Under the pieces are notes generated by a model that made no database searches, was not told where the DNA came from, and saw only the letters and a program-made list of their open reading frames with translations. A stretch of 64,000 nucleotides of DNA, from NCBI RefSeq assembly GCF_007833165.1, contig NZ_VOBQ01000004.1:513112-577111 (forward strand), in the 5' to 3' direction. This document shows, one piece after another, positions 29,971 through 38,865 of the stretch (the first letter of the stretch is position 1; the number at the start of each line of letters is the position of its first letter). Both the position numbers and the translations under genes were made by a program. The DNA is from Caenimonas sedimenti. Its GTDB lineage: Bacteria > Pseudomonadota > Gammaproteobacteria > Burkholderiales > Burkholderiaceae_C.

Positions 29971-30819
29971 TCAAGCCTTGAACTTCACCACTTCCTGCCG
30001 CTGCTCACCGAGCCCCTCGATGCCCAGCGTCATCACGTCGCCCTTCTTCAGGTAGAGCGGCGGCTTCATGCCAAGCCCCACGCCCGGTGGCGTGCCGGTG
30101 GTGATGATGTCGCCCGGCAGTAGCGTCATGAAATGGCTGACGTAGCTCACCAGCTTGGCGACGTTGAAGATCATGGTCTTCGTGTTGCCGGTCTGCATGC
30201 GCTTGCCGTTCAGGTCGAGCCACATGTCGAGCTTCTGCACGTTGGTGATCTCGTCGCTGGTCACCAGCCACGGGCCCACCGGACCGAACGTGTCGCAGCC
30301 CTTGCCCTTGTCCCATTGCGGGCCGCGCTCCAGCTGGTATTCGCGTTCGCTCACGTCGTTGCAGACGGCGTAGCCGGCCACGTACGCCAGCGCATCCCGG
30401 GCGCCGACATAGCGCGCGCGCGTGCCGATGATCACCGCCAGTTCGACTTCCCAGTCGGTCTTGACCGAGCCCTTGGGCAGCATCACGTCGTCGTTCGGCC
30501 CCTGCAGGCAGCTCGTCGCCTTCATGAAGACGATCGGCTCCTTGGGGATGGGCGCGCCGGATTCGGCCGCGTGGTCCGCGTAGTTCAGGCCGATGGCGAT
30601 GAACTTGCCGACGCCGTTGACCGGGCAGCCGAAGCGCGGCGTGCCACGCACCAGGGGCAGCTTGGCCGGGTTGGCCTTGCGGATGCGCGTGAGGCCGGGC
30701 TGGCCCAGTTGCGCGGGGCCGATGTCGGGGACGACGCTGCTCAGGTCGCGCAGCTTGCCGTCGAGGTCGATCAGGCCCGGCTTTTCCTTGCCGGGGTTGC
30801 CATAGCGGACGAGTTTCAT
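29971..30819 (-). CDS. Fumarylacetoacetate hydrolase family protein, probable 2,4-diketo-3-deoxy-acid hydrolase
   Basis: 282 aa. FAH-fold C-terminal domain with metal ligands in DWEVELAVIIG, and EREYQLERGPQWDKGKGCDTFGPVGPWLVT and GDIITTGTPPGVGLGMKPP, as in the group containing ureidoglycolate lyase-like and 2,4-diketo-3-deoxy-L-fuconate hydrolases. Such an enzyme would cleave the diketo acid to pyruvate plus a hydroxy acid. It follows the SDR pair by 20 bp in the leftward half of a sugar-acid locus, which favours the fuconate/rhamnonate-type reaction. The exact substrate is inferred. Confidence 0.82.
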   Translation of the reverse strand: MKLVRYGNPGKEKPGLIDLDGKLRDLSSVVPDIGPAQLGQPGLTRIRKANPAKLPLVRGTPRFGCPVNGVGKFIAIGLNYADHAAESGAPIPKEPIVFMKATSCLQGPNDDVMLPKGSVKTDWEVELAVIIGTRARYVGARDALAYVAGYAVCNDVSEREYQLERGPQWDKGKGCDTFGPVGPWLVTSDEITNVQKLDMWLDLNGKRMQTGNTKTMIFNVAKLVSYVSHFMTLLPGDIITTGTPPGVGLGMKPPLYLKKGDVMTLGIEGLGEQRQEVVKFKA

Positions 30820-30839
30820 CGTTGTTGCCTTTCTTGGTT

Positions 30840-31586
30840 CTAGTAGGTGGAACGTCCACCGGACAAGTCAAACACGGCGCCGGTGGAAAACGAGCAATCC
30901 TCCGTGCACAGCCAGCCGACCAGCGAGGCGACTTCCTCCGGCGTGCCGAAGCGGCCCATCGGGATCTTCGACAGCATGAACTGGATGTGCTGCTCGGTCA
31001 TCTGGTCGAAGATCGCCGTCTTCACCGCGGCCGGGGTGACGCAGTTGACGCGCACGCCGGTAGCGGCCAGTTCCTTGCCCAGCGACTTGGTGAGCGCCAT
31101 CACGGCGGCCTTGCTGGCGCTGTAGGCGCTGGCGTTCGGGTTGCCGTCCTTGCCGGCCACGGAGGCGATGTTGACGATGCGGCCGTAGTTGGCTTCGCGC
31201 ATGGCCGGCACCACTTCGCGGCAGCAATAGAACACGCCGTTCAGGTTGACGTCCATCACCTGCTTCCAGGCGTCCACGGGATAGTCCCAGACGGTGGTGT
31301 TGGGGCCGGTGATGCCGGCGCTGTTGACCAGCGCGTCGATGCGCCTGGATGCTTGCAGGGTCGATTGCACGCCCTGCCGCACGGACGCGACGTCGCTCAC
31401 ATCGACCGCGGCGAAACCGGCTTTCGCGCCGAGTTCTTTGGCCGCGCGTGCCGCGGCAGCCTCGTCCCGGTCCCACAAGGTCACGCTGCCGCCGGAGGCG
31501 ATCAGCCGTTGCGCGATGGCATAGCCCAGCCCGGTGGCGCCGCCGGTGATGACGGCATGCCGTCCCTGGAAATCGAGCTGGTTCAT
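30840..31586 (-). CDS. SDR-family dehydrogenase (first pathway SDR)
   Basis: 248 aa. Classical short-chain dehydrogenase: TGGATGLG nucleotide loop (15-22), LVNSAG (NAG-type), catalytic S in NIASVAG, YSASK and the C-terminal GAVFDLSGGRSTY. It oxidises a sugar or keto-acid hydroxyl with NAD(P)+. It overlaps the upstream SDR gene by ATGA and precedes the FAH-family gene. In L-fucose-type pathways one SDR oxidises the free sugar and a second the 3-deoxy-keto acid; which one this is cannot be fixed from sequence alone. Confidence 0.85.
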   Translation of the reverse strand: MNQLDFQGRHAVITGGATGLGYAIAQRLIASGGSVTLWDRDEAAAARAAKELGAKAGFAAVDVSDVASVRQGVQSTLQASRRIDALVNSAGITGPNTTVWDYPVDAWKQVMDVNLNGVFYCCREVVPAMREANYGRIVNIASVAGKDGNPNASAYSASKAAVMALTKSLGKELAATGVRVNCVTPAAVKTAIFDQMTEQHIQFMLSKIPMGRFGTPEEVASLVGWLCTEDCSFSTGAVFDLSGGRSTY

Positions 31587-32329
31587 ATCGTCATGCCGCC
31601 GTCGTTCGCATAGGCCTGGCCGGTGACGAACACCGATTCGTCGCTGGCGAGGAACACGACCAGGGGCGCCATCTCTTCCGGCTGCGCCAGGCGCCCCATC
31701 GGCTGGCGCGCGATGAAGGCCTTGCGCGCGGCGACCGGATCGGCGTTCGCGTTGATGCGGTCGTGCAGCGACGGCGTGTCCACGGTGCCGGGGCAGATCG
31801 CGTTGCAACGGATGCCGTTGGCAACGTAGTCGGCGGCCACGCTCTTGGTGAGGCCGATGACCGCCGCCTTGCTGGTGCCGTAGATGAAACGGTTGGGCAG
31901 GCCCTTGATGCTGCCGCAGACGCTGGCCATGTTGATGATGCTGCCGGCACCCTTGCCGTCCGCGTTCGCCAGCATGCGGGGCAGCGCGGCCTGGATGGCC
32001 CAGAACTGCGAGCGCACGTTGAGGTTCAGCGCGAAGTTCCATTCCTCGTCGGTGGCCTGCAGGATGGTGCCGCTGTGCACATAACCCGCGCAGTTGAACA
32101 GCACGTCGATGGCCGGCATGGCCGCGACCACGCGCTGGATCGCGTCGCGGTCCATCACGTCGAGCGCCACGCTGCGGATCCCGTCGATGCCGTCGAAGCC
32201 ATCCAGCAGCTTGGCGTTGACATCGGTCGCCCACACCTGGGCGCCCTCCGCCGCCATGGCGAGCGCGCACGCCCGCCCCATGCCCTGACCTGCCGCGGTC
32301 ACCAGGGCGGTCTTGCCTTTCAATCGCAT
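31583..32329 (-). CDS. SDR-family dehydrogenase, probable 2-keto-3-deoxy-L-fuconate dehydrogenase
   Basis: 248 aa. It starts MRLKGKTALVTAAGQGMGRA with the SDR glycine motif, continues with DVLFNCAGYVHSG, NMASVCGSIKG, YGTSKAAVIGLTKSVAADY and CPGTVDTPSLHDR, and ends ANDGGMTI. This pattern is close to the BDH2/2-keto-3-deoxy-L-fuconate dehydrogenase group as I recall it. AAGGAG lies about 9 nt before the ATG. It is the first leftward gene and diverges from the GntR regulator; the shared 126-bp gap holds an inverted repeat. Confidence 0.84.
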   Translation of the reverse strand: MRLKGKTALVTAAGQGMGRACALAMAAEGAQVWATDVNAKLLDGFDGIDGIRSVALDVMDRDAIQRVVAAMPAIDVLFNCAGYVHSGTILQATDEEWNFALNLNVRSQFWAIQAALPRMLANADGKGAGSIINMASVCGSIKGLPNRFIYGTSKAAVIGLTKSVAADYVANGIRCNAICPGTVDTPSLHDRINANADPVAARKAFIARQPMGRLAQPEEMAPLVVFLASDESVFVTGQAYANDGGMTI

Positions 32330-32398
32330 GTGATTTTTCTCCTTCGGCGTCCGCTCCAGGGTTTTGCCGGATGCGCGGGGGGACCGTGGAGCCGATAT

Positions 32399-32425
32399 TA
32401 ATTGGCCTGACCACTTGGCCAATTA
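32399..32425. promoter_or_regulatory. Probable operator of the GntR/FadR-type regulator
   Basis: TAATTGGCC and GGCCAATTA form a perfect 9-bp inverted repeat with a 9-nt spacer (TGACCACTT). It lies in the 126-bp gap between the divergent SDR and GntR genes, 31 bp before the regulator start. An AT-containing palindrome in such GC-rich DNA at a regulator's own promoter is a strong operator candidate that would control both directions. Confidence 0.7.
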
Positions 32426-32455
32426 GCGGCAACCCTAGCCTCTTCTTTCGTTCTC

Positions 32456-33217
32456 ATGCCCCTGCAAGCCGTCGAACCGCAACGCCTCTACCGCCAGATC
32501 GCGGAACAGGTGCGTTCGCTCATCTGCGGCGGCGAGTTCCCCGCAGGCAGCCGCCTGCCGGCGGAGCGCGACCTGGCCAAGCAGATGGGCGTGAGCCGGC
32601 CGTCGGTGCGCGAGGCGCTCATCGCCCTCGAAGTCGAAGGCTGGGTCGAGGTCCGCACCGGCTCCGGCGTCTATGTCCTTGAGCGCCCCTCACAGCTGAA
32701 CGGGCACGCGGTGCAGGTGCCGCCCTCCGAGTGGGGCCCCCTGGAGCTGATCCGCGCGCGCCGCGTGATCGAGGGGGAGATCGCCTCGATGGCCGCCACC
32801 GACGCCAAGCGCAAGCAGGTCGATGCCATCGGAGCCGCCATCGCTTCCATGCACCGCGACGCCGACAACGGCGTCCAGCCGCGTGCCGGCGACCGGGCCT
32901 TTCACCTGGCGGTCGCGCAGGCGGGCGGCAACGTCGTGCTGCTGGAAACCGTGCAGACCTTCTGGGACGCGCGGCGAGGCCCGCTGTTCGAGAAGCTCGG
33001 CGACCACTTCGAAAGCGTGCCGTCGTGGCGCAAGGCCATCACCGAACACGAACATGTCTATGAGGCCATCCGGGCCCATGACGGCGCCGCCGCGCGCGCC
33101 GCCATGCAGGACCACCTGGACAAGGCCCATGCCCGATTCAGCGCGAGCTGGCGCCGCGCGAACAGTTCCGCTTCCCCCGCCCAGCAAGACCCCCCCGTTA
33201 CCAGGAGACAAGCATGA
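32456..33217 (+). CDS. FadR/GntR-family transcriptional regulator
   Basis: 253 aa. N-terminal GntR winged helix (LYRQIAEQVRSLI, LPAERDLAKQMGVSRPSVREALIALE, VEVRTGSGVYV) followed by an FCD-type helical effector domain (RARRVIEGEIASMAA, FHLAVAQAGGN, EHEHVYEAIRAHDGAAARAAM). FCD regulators usually repress sugar-acid catabolism and are released by the substrate or an intermediate. It overlaps dctP by ATGA, so it is cotranscribed with the transporter it likely controls, and it adjoins the inverted repeat at 32399-32425. Confidence 0.92.
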   Translation: MPLQAVEPQRLYRQIAEQVRSLICGGEFPAGSRLPAERDLAKQMGVSRPSVREALIALEVEGWVEVRTGSGVYVLERPSQLNGHAVQVPPSEWGPLELIRARRVIEGEIASMAATDAKRKQVDAIGAAIASMHRDADNGVQPRAGDRAFHLAVAQAGGNVVLLETVQTFWDARRGPLFEKLGDHFESVPSWRKAITEHEHVYEAIRAHDGAAARAAMQDHLDKAHARFSASWRRANSSASPAQQDPPVTRRQA

Positions 33218-34200
33218 CCAAGCGTTTCACTCTCAAACTCGCCGCCGCCTGCGTGCTGGCGGCCACGGCCGCCGTGCCCTTCGGCATCGCCCATGCCCAG
33301 ACCAAGCTGAAATGGGCCCACGTCTACGAGACGTCCGAGCCGTACCACAAGTGGTCGGTGTGGGCCGGCGAGGAATTCAAGAAGCGCACCAACGGCAAGT
33401 TCGAGATCCAGGTCTTCCCCGCTTCCAGCCTCGGCAAGGAAAGCGACATCAACCAGGGTCTGCAACTCGGCACGGTCGACATCATCCTCACCGGCGCCTC
33501 CTTCGCCTCCAATTCCTATCCGCGGCTGGCCGTCAGCTACTACCCGTTCACCTTCCGCGATGCCGACCACGTCATCGCCTACGGCAAGAGCGACGTGTTC
33601 CGTGAACTGACCGCCGGCTACAAGCAGGCCACGGGCAACACCGTGACCGCGCTCACCTACTACGGCGCGCGCCACGCGACCAGCAACAAGCTGTTCACCA
33701 ACTGCGACCAGATGAAGGGCATCAAGATGCGGGTGCCCGATTCGCCGGCCTACACGGCGCTGCCGCGGGCCTGCGGCGCGAACCCCACGCCGATCGCCTT
33801 CGCCGAGGTCTACCTGGCGCTGCAGAACGGCACCGTGGACGCGCAGGAAAACCCGTTGCCAACCATCGAAGCCAAGAAATTCTTCGAAGTGCAGAAGAAC
33901 ATCATCCTGACGGGCCACATCTCGGACGCGCTGCTGACGGTGGTGTCGCCCAGCACGATGTCGAAGCTGTCGCCGGCCGAACAGACGCTTCTGACCAGCA
34001 TCACGCAGGAAGCCGCCGTGAACGCGACCAACGAAATCCGCAAGCGCGAAGGCGAGCTGGTGGACGAGTTCAAGAAGAAGGGCATCAACGTGGTGACCGT
34101 CGACCGCAACGACTTCCAGCAGCGCGTGCTGAAGGCCATCACCTTCGAATCGATGAAGCTCGACAAGAAGGACTGGGACCGCATCGTGAATCTGAAGTAA
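33214..34200 (+). CDS. TRAP transporter substrate-binding protein (DctP type)
   Basis: 328 aa. Signal peptide MTKRFTLKLAAACVLAATAA ending near IAHA-QT, then the DctP fold (LKWAHVYETSEPYHKW, INQGLQLGTVDIILTG, GIKMRVPDSPAYTALPRACGANPTPIAF, LQNGTVDAQENPLP). The Arg in KMRVP is the usual carboxylate-binding residue, so an organic or sugar acid is bound in the periplasm. Companion DctQ and DctM genes follow. The catabolic neighbours suggest a sugar acid. Confidence 0.93.
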   Translation: MTKRFTLKLAAACVLAATAAVPFGIAHAQTKLKWAHVYETSEPYHKWSVWAGEEFKKRTNGKFEIQVFPASSLGKESDINQGLQLGTVDIILTGASFASNSYPRLAVSYYPFTFRDADHVIAYGKSDVFRELTAGYKQATGNTVTALTYYGARHATSNKLFTNCDQMKGIKMRVPDSPAYTALPRACGANPTPIAFAEVYLALQNGTVDAQENPLPTIEAKKFFEVQKNIILTGHISDALLTVVSPSTMSKLSPAEQTLLTSITQEAAVNATNEIRKREGELVDEFKKKGINVVTVDRNDFQQRVLKAITFESMKLDKKDWDRIVNLK

Positions 34201-34210
34201 CCGGGCCACC

Positions 34211-34783
34211 ATGAGCCACTCGATCGACGACATGCCCAAGGTGATGGGCGATGACGGGGAGTTCCACGCGCAGGACGAAGCGGTGGATCTCTCCGGCACC
34301 AAGCCGGAGGCCTGGGTCGCCCTGGGCTTTTTCTGGATCCTGGGGCTCACGGTCTTCTACCAGTTCTTCACGCGTTACGTGCTGAACAACTCCGCCGCCT
34401 GGACGGAGGAGATCGCCCGTTACCTGCTGATCGCGGTGGTGTTCACGGGCGCGACGATCGGCGTGGTCAAGAACAACCACATCCAGGTCGATTTCTTCTA
34501 CAAGTTCATGCCCAAGGCGGTGGGACGCGTGATGTCCACGGCGGTGGACCTGCTGCGCATCGGCTTCTTCATTGCCGCCACGGTGCTCACCGTGATGATG
34601 ATGCTGAAGCTGGGCAGCAACTCGCGCATGACCATGGTCGACCTGCCGATGAACTGGGTGTATGGCGTCTGCCTCCTCGGCTTCGCCGCCATGGCCTTCC
34701 GGTCGGTGCAGATTGCGCTGTTCCATCGCAAGCGCGGCTATTCCGTTCTGGAGCGGCCCGAGAGCTCGATGGACGACCGCTGA
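34211..34783 (+). CDS. TRAP transporter small permease (DctQ type)
   Basis: 190 aa. Four membrane spans (about 37-55, 70-88, 110-130, 150-170) with the DctQ pattern FFTRYVLNNSAAWTEEIARYLL and VKNNHIQVDFFYKFMP. The N-terminal 30 residues are polar and acidic. It joins the large subunit DctM and the binding protein for sodium-driven uptake. It lies 10 bp after dctP. Confidence 0.9.
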   Translation: MSHSIDDMPKVMGDDGEFHAQDEAVDLSGTKPEAWVALGFFWILGLTVFYQFFTRYVLNNSAAWTEEIARYLLIAVVFTGATIGVVKNNHIQVDFFYKFMPKAVGRVMSTAVDLLRIGFFIAATVLTVMMMLKLGSNSRMTMVDLPMNWVYGVCLLGFAAMAFRSVQIALFHRKRGYSVLERPESSMDDR

Positions 34784-34816
34784 TTCCAACGAAGACCAGA
34801 ACGACAAGAAGCACGA

Positions 34817-36211
34817 ATGCTGAAGATCATTTTCCTGGTACTGATGGCCGGCGGGATTCCCGTGGCCATCGCCATGGCCGGCTCTGCACTCATCTACATC
34901 TGGGCGACGGGCAACCTGCCCCCTTTCGTCGTGATCCACCGCATGGTGAGCGGCATCGACAGCTTCCCGCTGCTCGCCGTGCCGTTCTTCATCCTGGCCG
35001 GCAACCTGATGAACAACGCGGGCATCACCAACCGCATCTACAACTACGCACTCGCGTTGGTGGGCTGGTTGAAGGGCGGCCTGGGCCACGTGAACGTGGT
35101 CGGCTCGGTGGTGTTCGCCGGCATGAGCGGCACGGCGATCGCCGATGCCGCCGGCCTCGGCACGATCGAGATCAAGGCCATGACGGAGCATGGCTACAGC
35201 AAGGAATTCGCGGTGGGCGTGACGGCGGCCTCCGCCACGCTGGGGCCGATCATCCCGCCCAGCCTGCCGTTCGTGATCTACGGGATGATGGCCAACGTGA
35301 GCGTGGGGGCGCTGTTCCTGGCGGGCATCCTGCCGGGCATCCTGATGGCGATCCTCATGATGCTCACGGTGGCGTACTTCGCGCACAAGAACGGTTGGGG
35401 CGCCGACATCAAGTTCGAATGGCCGCGCGTGATCAAGGCCCTCGCCGAGACGCTGGTCGTCGCCGGTTGGCCGGTGCTGCTCTGGGTGTTGATCACCAAG
35501 CTGGGCTTCCCCGCGCAGATCACCGTGTTCGGGGGCCTGGTCGCCCTGTTCGCCGCTGACAAATTCTTCAAGTTCCAGGCGGTGCTGCCCATCATGACGC
35601 CGGTGCTGCTGATCGGCGGCATGACCACCGGCATCTTCACACCCACCGAAGGCGCGATCGCGGCGTGCCTGTGGGCGATGGTGCTGGGCTTCGCCTGGTA
35701 TCGCACGCTCAACTGGAAAATGTTCGTCCGCGTCTGCCTCGACACCGTGGAAACCACGGCCACCGTGCTGTTCATCGTGGCCGCCGCCAGCATCTTCGGC
35801 TGGATGCTCACCGCGACGGGCGTCACGTCCGCCATCGCTTCGTGGGTGCTCGGTTTCACCAAGGAAGCCTGGGTCTTTCTGCTGCTCGCCAACCTGCTGA
35901 TGCTGTTTGTGGGATGCTTCCTGGAGCCGACCGCCGCCATCACCATCCTGGTGCCGATCCTGGTGCCGATCTGCCAGCAACTGGGCATCGACCTCGTGCA
36001 CTTCGGTCTCGTGATGGTGCTGAACCTGATGATCGGCCTGCTGCATCCGCCCATGGGCATGGTGCTGTTCGTGCTGGCGCGGGTGGCCAAGCTGTCGGTC
36101 GAACGGACCACGGTGGCCATCCTGCCCTGGCTGTTCCCGTTGCTGGGGTCGCTGCTGGTCATCACCTACTTCCCGAAGCTGGTGCTCTGGCTCCCGAAAA
36201 TGTTTTACTAA
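34817..36211 (+). CDS. TRAP transporter large permease (DctM type)
   Basis: 464 aa, slightly longer than the usual 430. Multi-span DctM with FPLLAVPFFILAGNLMNNAGITNRI, GSVVFAGMSGTAIADAAGLGTIE, SATLGPIIPPSLPFVIYGM, TPTEGAIAA and EPTAAITILVPI. It is the sodium-coupled channel of the transporter. Third gene of the dctP-Q-M set, 33 bp after dctQ and 43 bp before the dehydratase gene. Confidence 0.94.
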   Translation: MLKIIFLVLMAGGIPVAIAMAGSALIYIWATGNLPPFVVIHRMVSGIDSFPLLAVPFFILAGNLMNNAGITNRIYNYALALVGWLKGGLGHVNVVGSVVFAGMSGTAIADAAGLGTIEIKAMTEHGYSKEFAVGVTAASATLGPIIPPSLPFVIYGMMANVSVGALFLAGILPGILMAILMMLTVAYFAHKNGWGADIKFEWPRVIKALAETLVVAGWPVLLWVLITKLGFPAQITVFGGLVALFAADKFFKFQAVLPIMTPVLLIGGMTTGIFTPTEGAIAACLWAMVLGFAWYRTLNWKMFVRVCLDTVETTATVLFIVAAASIFGWMLTATGVTSAIASWVLGFTKEAWVFLLLANLLMLFVGCFLEPTAAITILVPILVPICQQLGIDLVHFGLVMVLNLMIGLLHPPMGMVLFVLARVAKLSVERTTVAILPWLFPLLGSLLVITYFPKLVLWLPKMFY

Positions 36212-36254
36212 TACTTGCGGGACAGATCTTCAGCTCTGTCCCCAACTGATCAAG

Positions 36255-37781
36255 ATGACGCCTTTCATCCGACTCCACCCCGCCGACGACGTCCTGATCG
36301 CGCGCTCCCAGCTCGTGGGCGGCACCCAGGCCGAGAACGTCACCATCAAGGGCCTGATCCCGCCTGGCCACAAGGTCGCCACGCGGGCCATCGCGGCGGG
36401 CGAGCCCGTGCGCCGCTACAACCAGATCATCGGCTTCGCCAGCAAGCCCATCGCACCCGGCGAGCACGTGCACACGCACAATCTCGACATGGGGCCGGAC
36501 AAGGGCGATTTCGCGCGGGACTATGCGTTCGGTGCCGACGTGAAACCCGAACCGCCGAAGAAGGAAGCCACCTTCCTCGGCATCAAGCGCGAGGACGGCC
36601 GCGTCGCCACGCGCAACTACATCGGCATCCTCTCCAGCGTGAACTGCTCCGCGACCGCGGCCCGTGCGATCGCGGACCACTTCTCACGCCAGACCAACCC
36701 GGCGGCGCTGGCGGATTTCCCGATGATCGACGGGGTGGTCGCGCTGACCCACGGCACCGGCTGCGGCATGGCCACCGAAGGCATGGGCATGCAGATCCTC
36801 GAACGCACGCTGGCGGGCTATGCGACCCATGCGAACTTCTGGGGCGTGCTGGTCGTGGGCCTGGGCTGCGAGGCCAACCAGATCAACGCCTGGCTGGCGC
36901 ACAGCAGCCTGCGCGAGGGCGACACGCTCAAGGTGTTCAACATCCAGGACACGGGCGGCACCCGCAAGACGGTCGAGAAGGGCATCGCACTCATCAAGGA
37001 AATGTTGCCCAAGGCGAACGCGGTGAAGCGCGAGCCTTGCAGCGCGGCGCACATCACCATCGGCCTGCAATGCGGCGGCTCCGACGGCTACTCGGGCATC
37101 AGCGCCAACCCGGCCCTTGGCGCGGCGGTCGACCTGCTGGTGGCCCACGGCGGCACGGCCATCCTGTCGGAGACGCCCGAAATCTACGGCGCCGAGCACC
37201 TGCTGACGCGGCGCGCCGTGAAGCGTGAAGTCGGCGAGAAGCTGGTCTCGAGGATCAAGTGGTGGGAGCATTACACCGAGATCAACGAAGGCGAGATGAA
37301 CAACAACCCGTCCCCCGGCAACAAAGCGGGCGGCCTCACCACCATCCTGGAGAAGTCGCTGGGTGCGGTCGCCAAGGGCGGCACCACCAACCTGGAGGCG
37401 GTGTACGAATACGCCGAACCGGTGACGGCGCACGGCTTCGTCTACATGGACACGCCGGGCTACGACCCCGTGAGTGCCACGGGCCAGGTCGCCGGCGGCG
37501 CCAACATGATCTGCTTCACCACCGGCCGCGGCTCCGCCTACGGCTGCGCGCCCTCGCCTTCGCTCAAGCTCGCCACCAACTCCGCGCTGTGGAAGAAGCA
37601 GGAGGAGGACATGGACATCAACTGCGGCGAGATCATCGACGGCCAGGCCTCGGTGCAGGAGATGGGCGAAAGGATCTTCCGGCTGGTGCTGGCGACGGCG
37701 TCGGGCGAATTGAGCAAGAGCGAACAGCACGGCTATGGGCAGAACGAGTTCGTGCCCTGGCAAGTCGGCGCGGTGATGTGA
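36255..37781 (+). CDS. UxaA-family sugar-acid dehydratase (altronate/galactarate dehydratase-like)
   Basis: 508 aa. An N-terminal SAF domain (MTPFIRLHPADDVLIARSQL, IKGLIPPGHKVATRAIAAGE) is joined to the long UxaA domain (FLGIKREDGRVATRNYIGIL, THGTGCGM, VVGLGCEANQI, LQCGGSDGYSGISANPALG, SETPEIYGAEHLL, SATGQVAGGANMICFTTGRGS). Members remove water from aldonic or aldaric acids to give 2-keto-3-deoxy acids and use iron; the conserved Cys residues fit. It would supply the substrate for the SDR and FAH-family enzymes on the other strand. Whether it acts on L-fuconate, galactonate, altronate or galactarate is not visible. Confidence 0.88.
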   Translation: MTPFIRLHPADDVLIARSQLVGGTQAENVTIKGLIPPGHKVATRAIAAGEPVRRYNQIIGFASKPIAPGEHVHTHNLDMGPDKGDFARDYAFGADVKPEPPKKEATFLGIKREDGRVATRNYIGILSSVNCSATAARAIADHFSRQTNPAALADFPMIDGVVALTHGTGCGMATEGMGMQILERTLAGYATHANFWGVLVVGLGCEANQINAWLAHSSLREGDTLKVFNIQDTGGTRKTVEKGIALIKEMLPKANAVKREPCSAAHITIGLQCGGSDGYSGISANPALGAAVDLLVAHGGTAILSETPEIYGAEHLLTRRAVKREVGEKLVSRIKWWEHYTEINEGEMNNNPSPGNKAGGLTTILEKSLGAVAKGGTTNLEAVYEYAEPVTAHGFVYMDTPGYDPVSATGQVAGGANMICFTTGRGSAYGCAPSPSLKLATNSALWKKQEEDMDINCGEIIDGQASVQEMGERIFRLVLATASGELSKSEQHGYGQNEFVPWQVGAVM

Positions 37782-37796
37782 GGTGAAGGCGAAGCC

Positions 37797-38861
37797 ATGA
37801 CCAAGACCTTTTCGGCGGCGCACCTGCGGCAGGCGGTCTCGCGCATCATCCAGGCGGCCGGCAGCAGCGCGGAGGAAAGCCGCACGGTGGCCGACAACCT
37901 GGTGCTGGCCAACCTCAGCGGGCACGACTCGCACGGCGTGGGCATGGTGCCACGCTATGTCGACGCGGTGCTGGAAAAAGGGCTCACGCCGAACGCAGCA
38001 GCCAGAGTCGTGCTCGATGCGGCCACGCTGCTGTCGCTGGACGGCCAGCGTGGCTACGGACAGATCGTCGGCGAGCAGGCGATGGTGCTCGCCATGGCGC
38101 GCGCGAAGGAACTGGGCAGCTGCGTGATGGCCTTGGCCAACGCGCACCACCTGGGCCGCATCGGCCACTTCGCCGAGATGGCCGTGGCCCAGGGCCTGGT
38201 GTCCATCCACTTCGTCAACGTGCTGTCGCGCCCGGTCGTGGCGCCCTGGGGCGGCGGCGACGGCCGCTATGGCACCAACCCGTTCTGCGCCGGCATCCCG
38301 CTGGCGGGGCGCGAACCCTTCGTGCTCGACTTCGCCACCAGCCGGGTGGCGCAGGGCAAGATGCGCGTCGCGCACAACGAAGGCCGCCGCGTCGATGCGG
38401 GGTACCTGATCGACGAGCGGGGCCAGCCGACGACGGACCCCGGCGTGGTGGTCGTGCCGCAGGCCAACGGCTTCTTCGGGGCGCTGATGCCCTTCGGCGA
38501 ACACAAGGGCTTCGGCATGGCGGTCGCCTGCGAACTGTTGGGCGGCGCGCTCACTGGCAGCGGCACCTGGCACCGGCCGGCCGACACCGCGCGCGCGGTC
38601 GTCAACGGCATGCTGACGATCCTGGTCGATCCGGCGCGCCTCGGCACGCGGGCCAGCTTCGAGCAGGAGGCGCTGGCCTTCGTCGATTGGCTGAAGCAGA
38701 GCCCGGCCGGCGGCGAAGCGCCGGGCGTCCGCCTCGCGGGCGAGCCCGAACGCCAGGCCCGGCGCGAGCGCGAACAGGCCGGCATCGCCATCGATGACCA
38801 GACCTGGATCGAGATCGAAGCCTCGGCCGCGAAAGTAGGCGCCACCGTAGGCGCCGTCTAG
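37797..38861 (+). CDS. Malate/L-lactate dehydrogenase-family (LDH2) oxidoreductase
   Basis: 354 aa. LDH2 signature: ANLSGHDSHGVGMVPRYVDAV near residues 40-60, GYGQIVGEQAM, ANAHHLGRIGHFAEMA, RYGTNPFCAGIP, DFATSRVAQGKMRVA and GEHKGFGMAVACELLGGAL. The family reduces or oxidises 2-keto/2-hydroxy acids with NAD(P)H. In a pathway that splits a diketo acid into pyruvate and L-lactate or glycolate it could oxidise the hydroxy acid. It lies 15 bp after the dehydratase and ends 4 bp from a convergent gene. Confidence 0.88.
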   Translation: MTKTFSAAHLRQAVSRIIQAAGSSAEESRTVADNLVLANLSGHDSHGVGMVPRYVDAVLEKGLTPNAAARVVLDAATLLSLDGQRGYGQIVGEQAMVLAMARAKELGSCVMALANAHHLGRIGHFAEMAVAQGLVSIHFVNVLSRPVVAPWGGGDGRYGTNPFCAGIPLAGREPFVLDFATSRVAQGKMRVAHNEGRRVDAGYLIDERGQPTTDPGVVVVPQANGFFGALMPFGEHKGFGMAVACELLGGALTGSGTWHRPADTARAVVNGMLTILVDPARLGTRASFEQEALAFVDWLKQSPAGGEAPGVRLAGEPERQARREREQAGIAIDDQTWIEIEASAAKVGATVGAV

Positions 38862-38865
38862 CGCT

